A stretch of 64,000 bases of DNA, from contig CM077115.1 in NCBI GenBank assembly GCA_039619475.1, positions 136,660,172 through 136,724,171 of the forward strand, read 5' to 3'. Shown piece by piece: positions 36,659 through 47,689 of this stretch. Below the pieces are notes generated by a model, which worked only from the letters and a program-made list of their open reading frames with translations, ran no database searches and had not been told where the DNA came from. Positions within the stretch are counted from its first letter, which is position 1. Every line of letters begins with the position of its first letter. This DNA comes from Icerya purchasi (lineage: Eukaryota; Arthropoda; Insecta; Hemiptera; Monophlebidae). Position numbers and translations under genes: made by a program.

Positions 36659-37585
36659 TATAATATGAGCAAAAATTGTATGTATAGGAAGCCGCTGTAA
36701 AGATTTTGACGAAACTAACACAAATTAGAGGTTTCTAAAGGGATTCGGATGATCGGAGCTCTTATCGCCCAGAAAATACAAACAGTTTGAAAAGGGAGAC
36801 GACTATTGTTTAAATGACCGTCGCAATTTTTAAGTTTATTAAAAAATAAATAATTCGCTTATTGTAAAATATAATAAACTGATTTACCACGATAACTAAA
36901 GATAGATGAAAAGAGATATCGTCGTTTTTCGCGCTGATATTTATATAGTTACTTACGACGACCGATTCAAAAAAAATTATGCCAATTCCCAAATGCACAA
37001 GATATCGTTATAGAGAGTTAAAAGGCGGATGATAATTTGCGGTAGTAATACATAGTTTTTTTTAATAACGCAAGAATACTTCAACGTAAAAACCGATTAA
37101 TATAATGTATAGAAAAATTCAGCTCTCGCGCATATATGTATTACCTCTGCATGTTTGACGGACTGGTTAATTTGCAAGTTCATGTCCCTGCAAAGCTCAA
37201 TTAATATGCTTTTTATTAAGCGAGAAATTCTTATATATACACGGGTGCAATTGGAATTAACGATTTTGATTCAATTCACGAATTAGTCATTTAAGGTCCG
37301 AGAATTGATCATTCTAGGAAATATTAATGATCAAACTTTTATTTTTGGTTTAAGAAAAAGTAAATTTAAAATTATTTGATTATTTACAGTGTTAAATGGA
37401 CAAAAATTGACATTTCGCAATGAAATAAATTTGTTCTCACGATACATTTATATGGCGCGATTTCGGAATACTACGCAAAAACTAAAATACACTTTCAAAG
37501 ATAAAAAATAAGGGAAACACGATTGTAACATTTATTTGACTATTCTTCAAATTTGGAATAGATCCAAGTAAATTTCAATTATGAA

Positions 37586-37586
<1 letters not shown>
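36659..37586. other. No gene recognised
   Basis: AT-rich spacer leading into the TA-rich start of the hairpin-bearing repeat cluster. Nothing is recognised. Confidence 0.4.
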
Positions 37587-37625
<39 letters not shown>

Positions 37626-38308
37626 TCGGCCCTTTAGGGCACGGAAGAAGGTAAGCCCCCTTTCCCCCCAGGTCTAGTTCTTTTATAATTCTTATAGAAG
37701 AGTAAACTTTTTCATTGGCTATGCCGTTCGACAAAAAAAACATTAAAAGTGGCGTAGCCTTTAATATATATATATATTACCCTGATAGTAGTTTTAGTTT
37801 TTGAGATACTTTTGTCTAAATTTTACCTTTTAATTGACGTATTCACATCCTTTTTTTTTTTAATCAAATAAAAATTTTGTGAACGCTGCAATTCTTATTA
37901 AAAATTCACGAAGCAAAACAATTACAAATCCGAAGGCTTGGGTCGCGAATCGGCCGGTCAGTCTAGTCTCGTCGACGAGACATTTCCCATTCGAAGTTGT
38001 AGGAAGGCAATCTGGACCTGAACAAACCATTTTATCAGTTATAAAAAACTAGTGTCTTACATGTATATTGGACAAATTTCGTAATAGGACATTTTTTCTG
38101 ATGACCCCTCGCGTAAAAATAGCGTAACCATTATCCTATCCTAACATTTAACTTTCGTTACATAAAATTAAGACATTTTTTCGTTATCTTTTTTCGTATT
38201 ATTTTCGTTACATATTTCGTTACGTAAAATTGTGACATTTTATTGGGACAAATTTTGTGACAGGACACTTTTCCTGATGACCCCTAGCATAAAAATGGCT
38301 ACGCCATT

Positions 38309-38365
<57 letters not shown>

Positions 38366-39005
38366 CTCGGCCATTTTGGCCTCGCAAGGGGCTGTGCCCC
38401 TTGACCCCTTTTGCTTTCATTTTTGTCTCTTTCTCTTCTATACTTTGTATAAAATGATCAAAATTTACAACGTAATTCTTAATGGCATCAACACAAAAAA
38501 AATAACATAATCACAAAAATCCTATTCTAACACTTAACTTTCATTATATAAAATTAAGACATTTTCTCGTTATATTTTTCGCTACATATTTCATTACATA
38601 AAATTGTGACATTTTTTAAATAACAATAACAAAAATCCTATAAAATATAACAAACGTTACATAAAATTGTGAGATTTTTTTGGGACATTTTTTCGAATGG
38701 GGTGTAGCCTAAGAATTACGTTGTAATTAATATATATAACTCGGCCATTTTGGCCTCGCAAGGGGCTGTGTCCCTTGACCCCTCTTGCTTACATTTCTAT
38801 GTCTTTCTCTTCGATACTTTGGATAAAATGATCAAAATTTACAACGTAATTCTAAATCGGTCCATATGAATATAATAACTTAATCACAGAAATCCTATAA
38901 AATATAACAAATGTTATATAAAATTGGGACATTTTTTGGGACATTTTTTTGGGATATTTTTTGTAATGGGGGGGTAGCTTAAGAATTACGTTGTAATTAA
39001 TAATT
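37587..39005 (+). repeat. Hairpin-bearing TA-flanked repeat family, cluster 1
   Basis: At least three head modules start after TA-rich sequence: 37626 (TTCGGCCCTTTAGGGC), 38363 and 38738 (both ACTCGGCCATTTTGGCC, then GGGGCTGT and a C-rich arm). Tail modules read GACAGGACACTTTTCCTGAT then GACCCC, and end in a short hairpin such as ATGGC-TAC-GCCAT (38295-38307) running into a TA tract. The middle section (37778-38040) recurs at about 56101-56345. No ORF or known element ends were recognised. Cluster 2 lies at 55780-57310. Confidence 0.8.
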
Positions 39006-39734
39006 ATATGCACGCGTATGTGTTTGTGTACATATAAAACCGCTTAAAAGATTATTTTGATGATTGTGTGCTGCTCTTATAAAACTTGAAAATACGTGTT
39101 AAGCATATTCAAATTTAACGAGCTGTTTCAATATAATTTTAGCAAAAAAATTAGGTAATTTAAATAAAAATTTCTCTCGTTAGCGAATTAATTCAAAATA
39201 ACACAAATGGATAGTAACCGTGAAACTATTCAAATAAGTCGAGTACAAGAAAAACTAGAAAAACTCAAATGCTATCGTTAAAATAAATCAACTTATCAAG
39301 CGGGGAGCGGTGAGAAATAAAATTTCTCTCTTAAAGTTAAAGTTTGTTTCCTTTCCTCGGCAGTTCTAAGTGCTGTGATAACCAGACAGCCGAGGAAGTT
39401 TTAAAATGAAAAATAAAACGATCAAGCCAAAAAAAAAAAAAAAAAAAAGTTAAAACATCTAAGGAACTCAAATTTGCTTGTGTTTCTTACGTTTTAAATG
39501 ATGTCTCCTCTGTGGTAATTGTGCAAGTTACGTTTCGATTATGCTGACTGTTGATGCGCATGCGCACCACATGATTATTCTTTCCACTTTTTTCTCCCTA
39601 TCGACGACGCGATACATTTTTTTTTTTATTTAGTCCCCAATTCGTATTACGATGGGGTAAAAATATTTAGAAAATTTATACCAATAATTTATATAAATAA
39701 CAGGTTTGTCCTAAGCCCGTCCATTTAAGTGTCT
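39006..39734. other. No gene recognised
   Basis: AT-rich spacer with an A tract at 39430-39448 and a T tract near 39618-39628. It may include the far 3' flank of the reverse-strand LINE at 40030-42010. Confidence 0.35.
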
Positions 39735-39902
39735 AGTAGAAAGTAGCAGCCAGTAAATAGAAATATAATTAAAAAGAAAATAAACAAGCCACCAAACCAA
39801 CGGTCAGACAAGAGTAGTAGAAAGTAACAGCCAGTAAATAAAAGTAAATAAAAATAAATTTAAATAAATTTTAAAAAAATAAAATAAACAAGCCACCAAA
39901 CA
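39735..39902. repeat. Two-copy direct repeat of about 85 bp in the presumed LINE 3' region
   Basis: TAGTAGAAAGTA(G/A)CAGCCAGTA begins at 39735 and again at 39815. Each copy ends in AAATAAACAAGCCACCAAAC, and the A-rich middles differ in length. It lies downstream, in LINE orientation, of the reverse-strand LINE at 40030-42010, so it is plausibly a duplicated 3' UTR block. Confidence 0.85.
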
Positions 39903-40029
39903 AAAATAAACCCCTCAAGAGATGAACTAAATTGAAATGAACTAAATGAACTGTAAAGACGGAAAATGAACTGGTGCCGCGTATGTAGACCCTTACCCTT
40001 AATTGATCAACGCTAATAATATTGCTAAA

Positions 40030-42010
40030 ATCTGTATTACTAACAGCCGGAAAAGATATGCTTAATATTACTATCAGGAAAGTTACACGTTACACAGTTA
40101 TTATTTGAGTGTGCAATTTTATGTTTATGTAAATAATCTTTAGATGGCCCGTGTCCCCAGTAAGAAATTGTAGATCTGAAATTGTTTTTAAGAGATACAT
40201 CTGTTTTTATTATTGGGGAATCCGATGGGGGGATTAATGTGAGGTTTTGATGCATAGGGTTTATTGTGTTTATGTTATTTAAATCCAATATGTCGAGGAC
40301 TTCGGGCACAGGATCATTTGAGAAGCTTGCTGTGCGCGAGTAATTACTAACAGCCAAATAAGTACGCGTTAAGGACAGAAGAGTATTGCATCGTCCATGT
40401 TCAAATCGTCGATATAAAGCCGGACAGTAACGAGAGGTGTGATGAAATTTGCTATATCATTTATAAAGAATATAAACAAGGTTGCACTTAGCGAGAGACT
40501 TGTGAAATGCCATTCTCTAGCGACATATTGAATTGGTAGTTCCAATTTTAATTTGAAATTTTCTTTCTGTTAGAAAATATTTAATATAGCTGGCTATATT
40601 GCCAGTTAATCCAGCGGTTAGTAGCTTCATTAATAGCCCCCGCCGCCATACTCGATCAAACGCTTTTTCCATGTCAAAAAATATTGCATGTACGCTTTGT
40701 CGGCGGCCAAATGCTGTTGAAATTTGCCGCTGTAGGCTCAATAGATGATCATTAGATGATCGCATCTTACGCCCTCCGGCTTGTATACAGGAAAGGAGAT
40801 TATTCTGCTCAAGGAAATGGATGAGACGTCTGTTCACCGTTTTATCCATTGTTTTGGATATCACATTTAGGAGAGAAATAGGAAGATCTTTGCTTGGTTT
40901 CAGAATAGGAACGATTTGGGCTATTTTCCATTGGTGCGAGATAGAGCCTGACATCCAGTATGTAATAAGTAGGATTTTGCAGAAAGTGGTAAATATTTTA
41001 ACATGTACGGATGCATGGAATCAGGACCGGGAGAACCATTACGTGTATGATGTATGAGTTGTAAATTAAGTTCCGCATCAGTAAAATCGCAATTATACGA
41101 AGCTGTTGCGTCTTGAGGAATACGTATTTCTGATGACTCCACTTCGACTTTTCTAGCTTTAAATACATTTGTATGTAATGTGGTAGACGATGCTAAAGAA
41201 AAGTATTGCGCGAATGAATTTGCAACTTGTGTAGTATCGGATATGATTGTGCCGTTGTCATTTAAATGGATACGGGACTTAGAGCGACAGATTCCGTTAA
41301 TTGCTTTCATCTTTTCCCATGAGGAGTAATTTGATGTGGTAGTCGCTATCGAAGAAATAAAAGCGTGCCATGATTCTTGTTTCTTGGTTCGTATCATTGA
41401 TCGTTCATCAGCCCCGTATTTTTTGAATATAATTAAATCGGAGAGGAGTCTGGTCGATTTGAATTTTCGTAACGCCCGTTTCCGACATCGTACTGCCGTT
41501 TCGATTTCAGAGCATCACTACGGTACTCTGCGGGTTCGGTGGCAACCGGATGACATTGGAATTGATGCTTTGGCAGCTTTGAAAATGGCCTGATTTAGAC
41601 AGTTAATGTTTTCTATTACAGACGCAGATGGCTGGCTAGGGATTACAACTTTCGACGTGTATAATTCTCAGTCTGCCTTATTATATAAAAACCGTGGGCA
41701 GCTTACACTCTTCTAGTCTTGTGGAACTAGTTATGCAGGAACACAGGGAAATGGTCACTTGAGCATAGATCCCCCAATACAGTTGATTGTAGTTTTGGGA
41801 ATAATATCGAAGAGATTAGCGCTATGTCGTTTGTTGAGAGTGTATTATAGGTTGGGCTGAGATATGTATAGCTAGGGGGAAACATGGCAATTAAATTATT
41901 TTCCAGTACTAGCTTGTTAATGATATTTCCATGTTTATTGGCCGATATTGATCCCCAATTATAATACTTATCTAATATAAGTTTAATCTGTTTAAGCGTC
42001 AACGAGGTTT
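40030..42010 (-). pseudogene. LINE ORF2 remnant, endonuclease to C-terminus (I/Jockey/R1 group)
   Basis: This is the best preserved LINE here. Reverse-strand segments run from the endonuclease end (41727-42002: YNWGSISANKHGN, then LCSSDHFPVFLHN with the conserved SDH) through a linker. GSPGPDSMHPYMLKYLP follows (about 41000). The RT core comes next: PISLLNVISKTMDKTVNRRL, the AGGRKMRSS segment, and FDMEKAFDRVWRRGLL (motif A Asp) at 40517-40954. A damaged motif B/C region follows (LYIDDL, about 40400-40430), with sequence from there to the C-terminus lost. A C-terminal cysteine cluster (C-x2-C, H, C) lies at 40040-40357. Several stops, one frameshift and this internal deletion inactivate it. 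ORF1 is absent. Confidence 0.9.
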
Positions 42011-42314
42011 GTTCGTGTATGAACTAAGGTCGATGATTCTGTACGTTATGGAATTTATGATTTTTAATATTATTTTTTATTAAAAATATGTTAATATGTT
42101 ACTGTATTTCGTAAGTTAATGGTTTAATACCTGCAATGGCAGTGCTTAACACGTAGCTGGTAGAGTTCTATAAACTTTAATAATTTTTATTGCAATAGTT
42201 CTCTGAAAACTTTTTAATATATTTTGAAAACTTTTAACTTTTAAAATGTCTATATAGTATGTTAGGCAATATTACGCTTTTATATAAGGTTAGTCCCTTC
42301 TTGTAATTTAATCG

Positions 42315-42358
<44 letters not shown>

Positions 42359-42389
42359 ATTTGTTAAATACAATTAAAAATGTATTTAT
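42011..42389. other. AT-rich spacer with (ATT)n
   Basis: This holds an (ATT)n run at 42314-42354. About 42050-42150 weakly resembles 29488-29620 (shared TTTTTA-TTAAAAA, ATTCGTA, ATACCTGC). Nothing else was seen. Confidence 0.4.
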
Positions 42390-43935
42390 TTTTCTAGCGA
42401 TATAGTGAAAATGTCTGGTACATTCGACGAAATTTAAAACCAGTTCAACTGAAAAGGCTTCTGTTCAAGCTAAAGATACGTCGATACCGCACGCGCTACA
42501 ATCCTTTCAAGTTGTGATGAACATTTTCCGCGTTATCCTGCACATGGTAAATCAACAAAATATGTAAGTCTACCACGAAACCACACCAGCTGATGGCCGC
42601 ATCAATTCTGTCGAAAACATTGATACTTCTAACGAAAACAACGCTATAAAGATAAATTTCATCGGGGATAATGTGCTGACATCTTTAAAACATTTCGCAA
42701 TGGTAATGATAACAGTTAATCGCAACCGGCAAATAAAGTGTGTCGCGATGGTAGAGAAAAGACGTAACGAATGCATTTGCCGACTACTCAAAGGAACATA
42801 AATCTATTAAGAAAAATATGACTGATTTGCTCCGCGATAACCAAGATTACCGGACGAAATTAAACTGAACCCAGCTAAAATAACAATCTGTGGAGTAGAT
42901 AATTAGCTAAAGATGTTGGCCGACATGTCCACAGCAATCCACTGTAGATGCTTGACTGATAGCAGCAGGCCGGAAGTGACGTCAAATATTAGTACTTAAT
43001 TATCGGATGCTTATAATAAAATCCTTCCAGCAGACGGAAACCGAGCACGGAAAACAAAACAGAAAAAAAAATTCTTTTCCGGCTCTGATCAGTAGTTGAC
43101 ATTGTTCGTTAAACACTGACATTACTGCCGCTCTCCAGAAAACTAGTGAACGTCATCATATCAAGTATATTGTTAACGTGAAGTGTACAGAGAGTCAACG
43201 AACAATCATCTCTACAGTTTGCAACAAGAACGGTGAAATGTATCAGCTTTTCGGATGCACACTAAATCGTATCGTCGAAAATCCGTGATAGCTGTGTAAA
43301 AGCTGCCCCACAGGCGAATGCTTAAACTACATACATACGGGGCGAATAACACTCATCCAATTACAAAGAATGCAAAATGTACAGAAAAATCTTCATAGTC
43401 TTAGACAAAAGACCCGAGGTTAGATAAATTAATCGCAAAAATCCAGCTAACGAATTTTTATTCGTTTTTCGGTCACTCTTAAAATCAAACTTTCTATCAA
43501 AAACTATTCAAAAAATGCTCATTATAGAATAGAGCATATTCTGAATGGAAAAAAAAAAATATCGACGGTGTTACGCTACGAACATTTTTATCGGCGAAAT
43601 GCAAATCAGAAATTACTAAAACTACGCTACAAATACATATTGATTAATGCCTAAAAATAGAGTAGTAACTTGCAATGTGAACGTACGAAACCCCCGGGGC
43701 ATTCGAGGAATTTAAATATCTATTCGTTACAAAGTGATAGTGACATTTTTTTTTTTGTCACTGAAACGCGTTTCTACTTCAGCGTATTTCGCTGGGGATA
43801 CAGCTTGTATTTTACAAAGATCAGATGGGCGAGGTGGCCGCGCCAGGTGTTATTATCAACGGTAATATAAAATACAGGCAAATACGAACACAATCAAGGG
43901 GCCACAGTCGAAAAATATCGGGAAAAAAGTACTAC

Positions 43936-43990
<55 letters not shown>

Positions 43991-44820
43991 TCATCTAGTT
44001 ATTGTTTCCCACCTCCGGATAAAATGATATTGTGCAAAAAAAAACACAAAACAGAAGCAATTCACGCACTTTTTCAGGACGTTTGGCAATTCGCATTTGG
44101 TTCGCCGACATCGAAAATGGATGTATTCTTTGCTTTCCGCGATACAAAAAAAAAAAATTCCTGATCTGTTCTTCGTTAATAAAAAAAGAAATGCGTGCGA
44201 ATTTTTTTTACATTAGTTTAATCCAGCATCGGGGATCATTCGCCTGCTAAAATAACTGTGATAAAATAATTCAAAAATAATGTAAATCGAACTATTGGAA
44301 AGAACCATTTAGTAGGGGAATTTGCGTGTGTCAGATTGATTTCTACAATTAAAGAACACATTGAGATTCCGATGGGGTGCAGAAACGCCAATAAACGCAG
44401 ATCCCTATTCTGCATTATCCCGATTAAATTTAAAAGAAAAGAGAAAAAAAAAAAGAGGTAGTTAAGAAAAGGAAATTAAGAAAGCTCTCGGAAAATATAC
44501 TAGAAATTCGGCGCAGATGAAATAAACAAAACCGGAAAGAACGTATTACTAAAGTTAAAAAGAATAACACTTTTAATGAGAACACCTTCAAGTCTGTTAC
44601 CATCGCCGCATAACAAATTTTCTCTTCAGAAAGAAGGAGTCCTAGAGAAAAGGCCTATAATGGTAGCTCTCGTCCTATTAAAGAAAAAAAAAAAAAAAAA
44701 AAACGGATGATGATTCTCCGGCGAGGAATAGTCTCTAGAAAAGGCTAAGGAATTTGGTAAACATCCGGCTCAAAGTTCTCGGTGAAACCCGGGTGATAGT
44801 TAACCTGTCAAGTTTACACC
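42390..44820 (+). pseudogene. Jockey-like LINE, 5' half (possible ORF1, endonuclease, linker)
   Basis: Forward-strand fragments follow LINE order. About 43640-43910 gives VVTCNVN (the WNxNG-like start of the endonuclease), FVTETRF (the conserved ETH/ETRF site) and, after a frameshift, a Gly-rich GVIINGNIKY segment. After an (ATT)n tract, 44100-44250 gives PDLFFVNKK, and LIQHRGSFA follows where the family has a Ser-Asp-His. About 44560-44770 gives a degraded linker with NTFNE and SLEKAKEFGKH. The upstream part (42390-43430) has short reading stretches that could be ORF1, including NHPITKNAKC-like sequence, but this is weak. The RT is absent. It is dead through many stops and the microsatellite insertion. 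Confidence 0.6.
43935..43990. repeat. (ATT)n microsatellite inside the LINE endonuclease region
   Basis: About 55 bases of near-perfect ATT triplets separate two endonuclease segments of the LINE remnant. It is either a later expansion or a tail of another insertion. Confidence 0.95.
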
Positions 44821-46689
44821 TCTAGGAGATGTGTACCCTTTCTTTTTTATTTCGTCTTCTGGCCGGTTTTCACGAGAACCTATTTCTTCTTTCGCTTTTC
44901 CACCTTTTTACGTATCTATTTTATTTTCCTTAATAAACTCAGTAAAAATGCTTACATTCTATTGTATCGGCTGTGTATAATAATAATTTGCTTACGAGTA
45001 TTATTCGTTGTTTTTTGTTTTTTTTTTTTGTACTTCTGACACTGTCACGCTAATTGTTGTACCCTCCGCATCAAAATTTTGGCATCTACCGCTGTTAATT
45101 ATTTTCATTTCGAGATCAGAATGATGCATGCCCCATTCTTACTCTGGAAATCGTTACTGCGTAATCCATCTCTATATTTTTAACTCTACCGGTCTCTTTC
45201 TACGTTTCTTTTAACATCGGTATATACGTTTTTCCTTTTGTTTTACAGATGTTATTCCCTATTCCGGTTTTCATATATTTTTTTTTTTTGATCAGTGTGA
45301 GACTCATTCCTAGCTTAACTTCCTACTGTTCTTAGAATCTCGTCTCTGCCCACTGACTTCCTGGTAGTTAACTTGCAGGAGAAATATTAGCTACCATTCA
45401 AAATATGTTCTTGAATAGTTTATCTATCGATTTACGCAATAAAAAAAAGAAAAATCAATTTTTTTCATCTTCTAAAGCAGGATCTCCGCTTAAAGGAAAT
45501 GTGTCGACTGAAGAGAGAGTATGTACGTACATCGCCAAAGAAAAGAACGTCATGTATCTTCAGAATAGTAATAAAAAAGGTAACAATAAAACAAAAAAGA
45601 TGAAAAAAAAAAAAAAAAAAAAAAGGTCTCTGCAAGTTAATCCAAGGTTCTTTATTCTTGTTAATTTTTTAGATTTGCGATGAACAAATGATGCGCACGA
45701 TGTTTGTCTTGCGGAAGATAAACAGCGTCTTCGTTAATTAGCCGGAATTAAGGGAAAAATTTGACCAACATTATGAAATAATCTCGAAAATGATTCTTAA
45801 TAACTTTTCCAAATAAATGTCGGAAAATTCTGAGCCGTCGTTGCCTCGGTTATCTACCATTGTTAAATTCGCCGAACTGCGACTCCGGTACAGAAGAAAT
45901 TATTCCGACAGCTGCTCGTTCTCCGTTCCGAAGTAATTAAAAAATTCCAATTAAAAGCGCTTCCTGGTACGCCTGGCGCCGCTGCCCGCACCGTCGAGAA
46001 AACTTAAATTGTCGGTGAAGAAGGTATTTTTACATAGCTGCATCAGTGGAACAACTTTCGAATAATGTTTTCTCTGGCAGCATACTTTAAACAACTTCTC
46101 AACCAAGAAAGAACAGACAAACGAAAAACTTAACTACTTTACTAAATTACGCTTTAAATAACGCAGCTTATCATCCAACATCTGACTTATTCGTGAGTGG
46201 GGGAATCGATTCCGTTCTTCCCCCGAGTTCACTTTTATAACGCAATAAATTAAATTACGGTTAAATTAAAACTGATTAGATTCAGTTTAAACAAAACGGT
46301 GCACGAATTTTTGCCCTAAGTACATATGTCAGCTAACTGCGTATTTTATGTAGAGTTAACTAAAATTTCGTCAAATTTTGAACGTGCGAACGTACTTGGT
46401 GGTCCATATACTGTGTGAAATTAAACGTTTTTCACCTTTTTTTCTAATAGAATATAGCCCGTGTTCACATGAATTATTTGAAACTATAACATACAATTAC
46501 AAATATAGCGGGTATAGAATAATATACCTGCGGTAATTCACGTTCCAACATCGCGGAAGAATAAAGATAATGAAAACGCGATCACCGCGCGCGTTGCAAA
46601 CCCATTATTTATTCGGTCTTCCTTGTAACTCTGGCGATGAATATTAGATTTTCCTCTTCATTCTATCTTAATTGTTAGTTCATTACCTT
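44821..46689. other. No gene recognised
   Basis: AT-rich DNA with an A tract at about 45606-45624. About 45820-46030 is less AT-rich and unique-looking. No known protein similarity was seen. Confidence 0.4.
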
Positions 46690-46729
46690 TTTAACCGACT
46701 TCAAAAAAGGAGGAGGTATTCAATTCGAC

Positions 46730-46769
<40 letters not shown>

Positions 46770-47060
46770 GTGTTACCACAGAACTTTCTTCTAGATGAAC
46801 CGATTTTGATGATTCTTCTTTTATTTGAAAGGTGGTGTTTGTCATGTGGTCCCATTTAAACTTGATTAAGATCTGACCGATAGTTTTTGAGTTATCCTTA
46901 ATAATGCGGGAGATTGAAGCTTTTTAGATGCTTTTCATTCATGATTGTTTTCACCGTCGGATTAGATTTTTGACTTAAAATACTATAAATTTGCCAAATT
47001 ACCATGGAAATGTAACTTTTGGTGTTTTTACCGTGGAAATATCTGTTCTTATTAAAATGT
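46690..47060. repeat. Dispersed repeat of the arthropod CCGACTTCAAAAAAGGAGGA type
   Basis: It begins ACCGACTTCAAAAAAGGAGG, followed by GGTATTCAATTCGACTGTAT, a long T tract (46735-46765) and TGAACCGATTTTGATGATTC. It then has GTGGTCCCATTTAAACTTG, AGTTATCC and TAATAATGCGGGA. From memory, this order of motifs is a common interspersed repeat in arthropod genomes; the element class is not certain to me. The CCGACTTCAA start is shared with the foldback element immediately to the right. Confidence 0.65.
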
Positions 47061-47097
47061 TTTAATTTAATTGAATAAAAATGCACTAAAAAGTAAA

Positions 47098-47518
47098 AAA
47101 TAAAATGCTTTTTTACAAAAAATAAATACCGACTTCAAGGTTTATTATAAAAATTTAAAAATGCACTAAAAAGTAAAAAATAATTAGTCCCGATAAAATA
47201 TATATATCAGAGTGATATAACACTTAAGTGGTCATATCGTAATTCTTATACAACATTAACTTTTTGGAGTTGGCATCAAATTCATATTAAAATAATAATT
47301 AAAAACTGCATTAAATGTTGATTAAATTGTTCCTAACATGAATTTAATTCCAATTCCAAAAAGTTAATGTTGTATAAGAATTACGATATCACCTTTAAGA
47401 TCACTCTGATATATATATTTTATCGGGAGTAATTATTTTTTACTTTTTAGTGCATTTTTAAATTTTTATAATAAACCTTGAAGTCGGTATTTATTTTTTG
47501 TAAAAAAGCATTTTATTT
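47098..47518. repeat. 421-bp foldback element (about 190-bp arms)
   Basis: The left arm (47098 to about 47290) is the reverse complement of about 47333-47518, with a few mismatches and small indels, leaving a loop of roughly 40 bp. The outer ends read AAATAAAATGC. Both arms contain AATACCGACTTCAAGG, AAAAATGCACTAAAAAGT, CCCGATAAAATATATATATC and ATAAGAATTACGATAT. AAAAATGCACTAAAAAGTAA also occurs just outside the left arm (47078). There is no coding capacity. A one-armed relative lies at 28640-28830. Confidence 0.9.
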
Positions 47519-47655
47519 AGTTCACAGTTTTCTGTATTTTACAGAAAATTAAATACGATTATAAAAAATTGTTAATACTTTTTTTTTGTAATTATTTACA
47601 GTTCAAAATTAATTCAGAAGTAAAATATCGAAACAATGTGCTTTGTGAAATTTTG

Positions 47656-47689
<34 letters not shown>

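Noticed and set aside
40821..41593. Forward-strand ORFs over the 40-42 kb LINE
   Set aside because: Antisense to clear reverse-transcriptase and linker sequence on the reverse strand.
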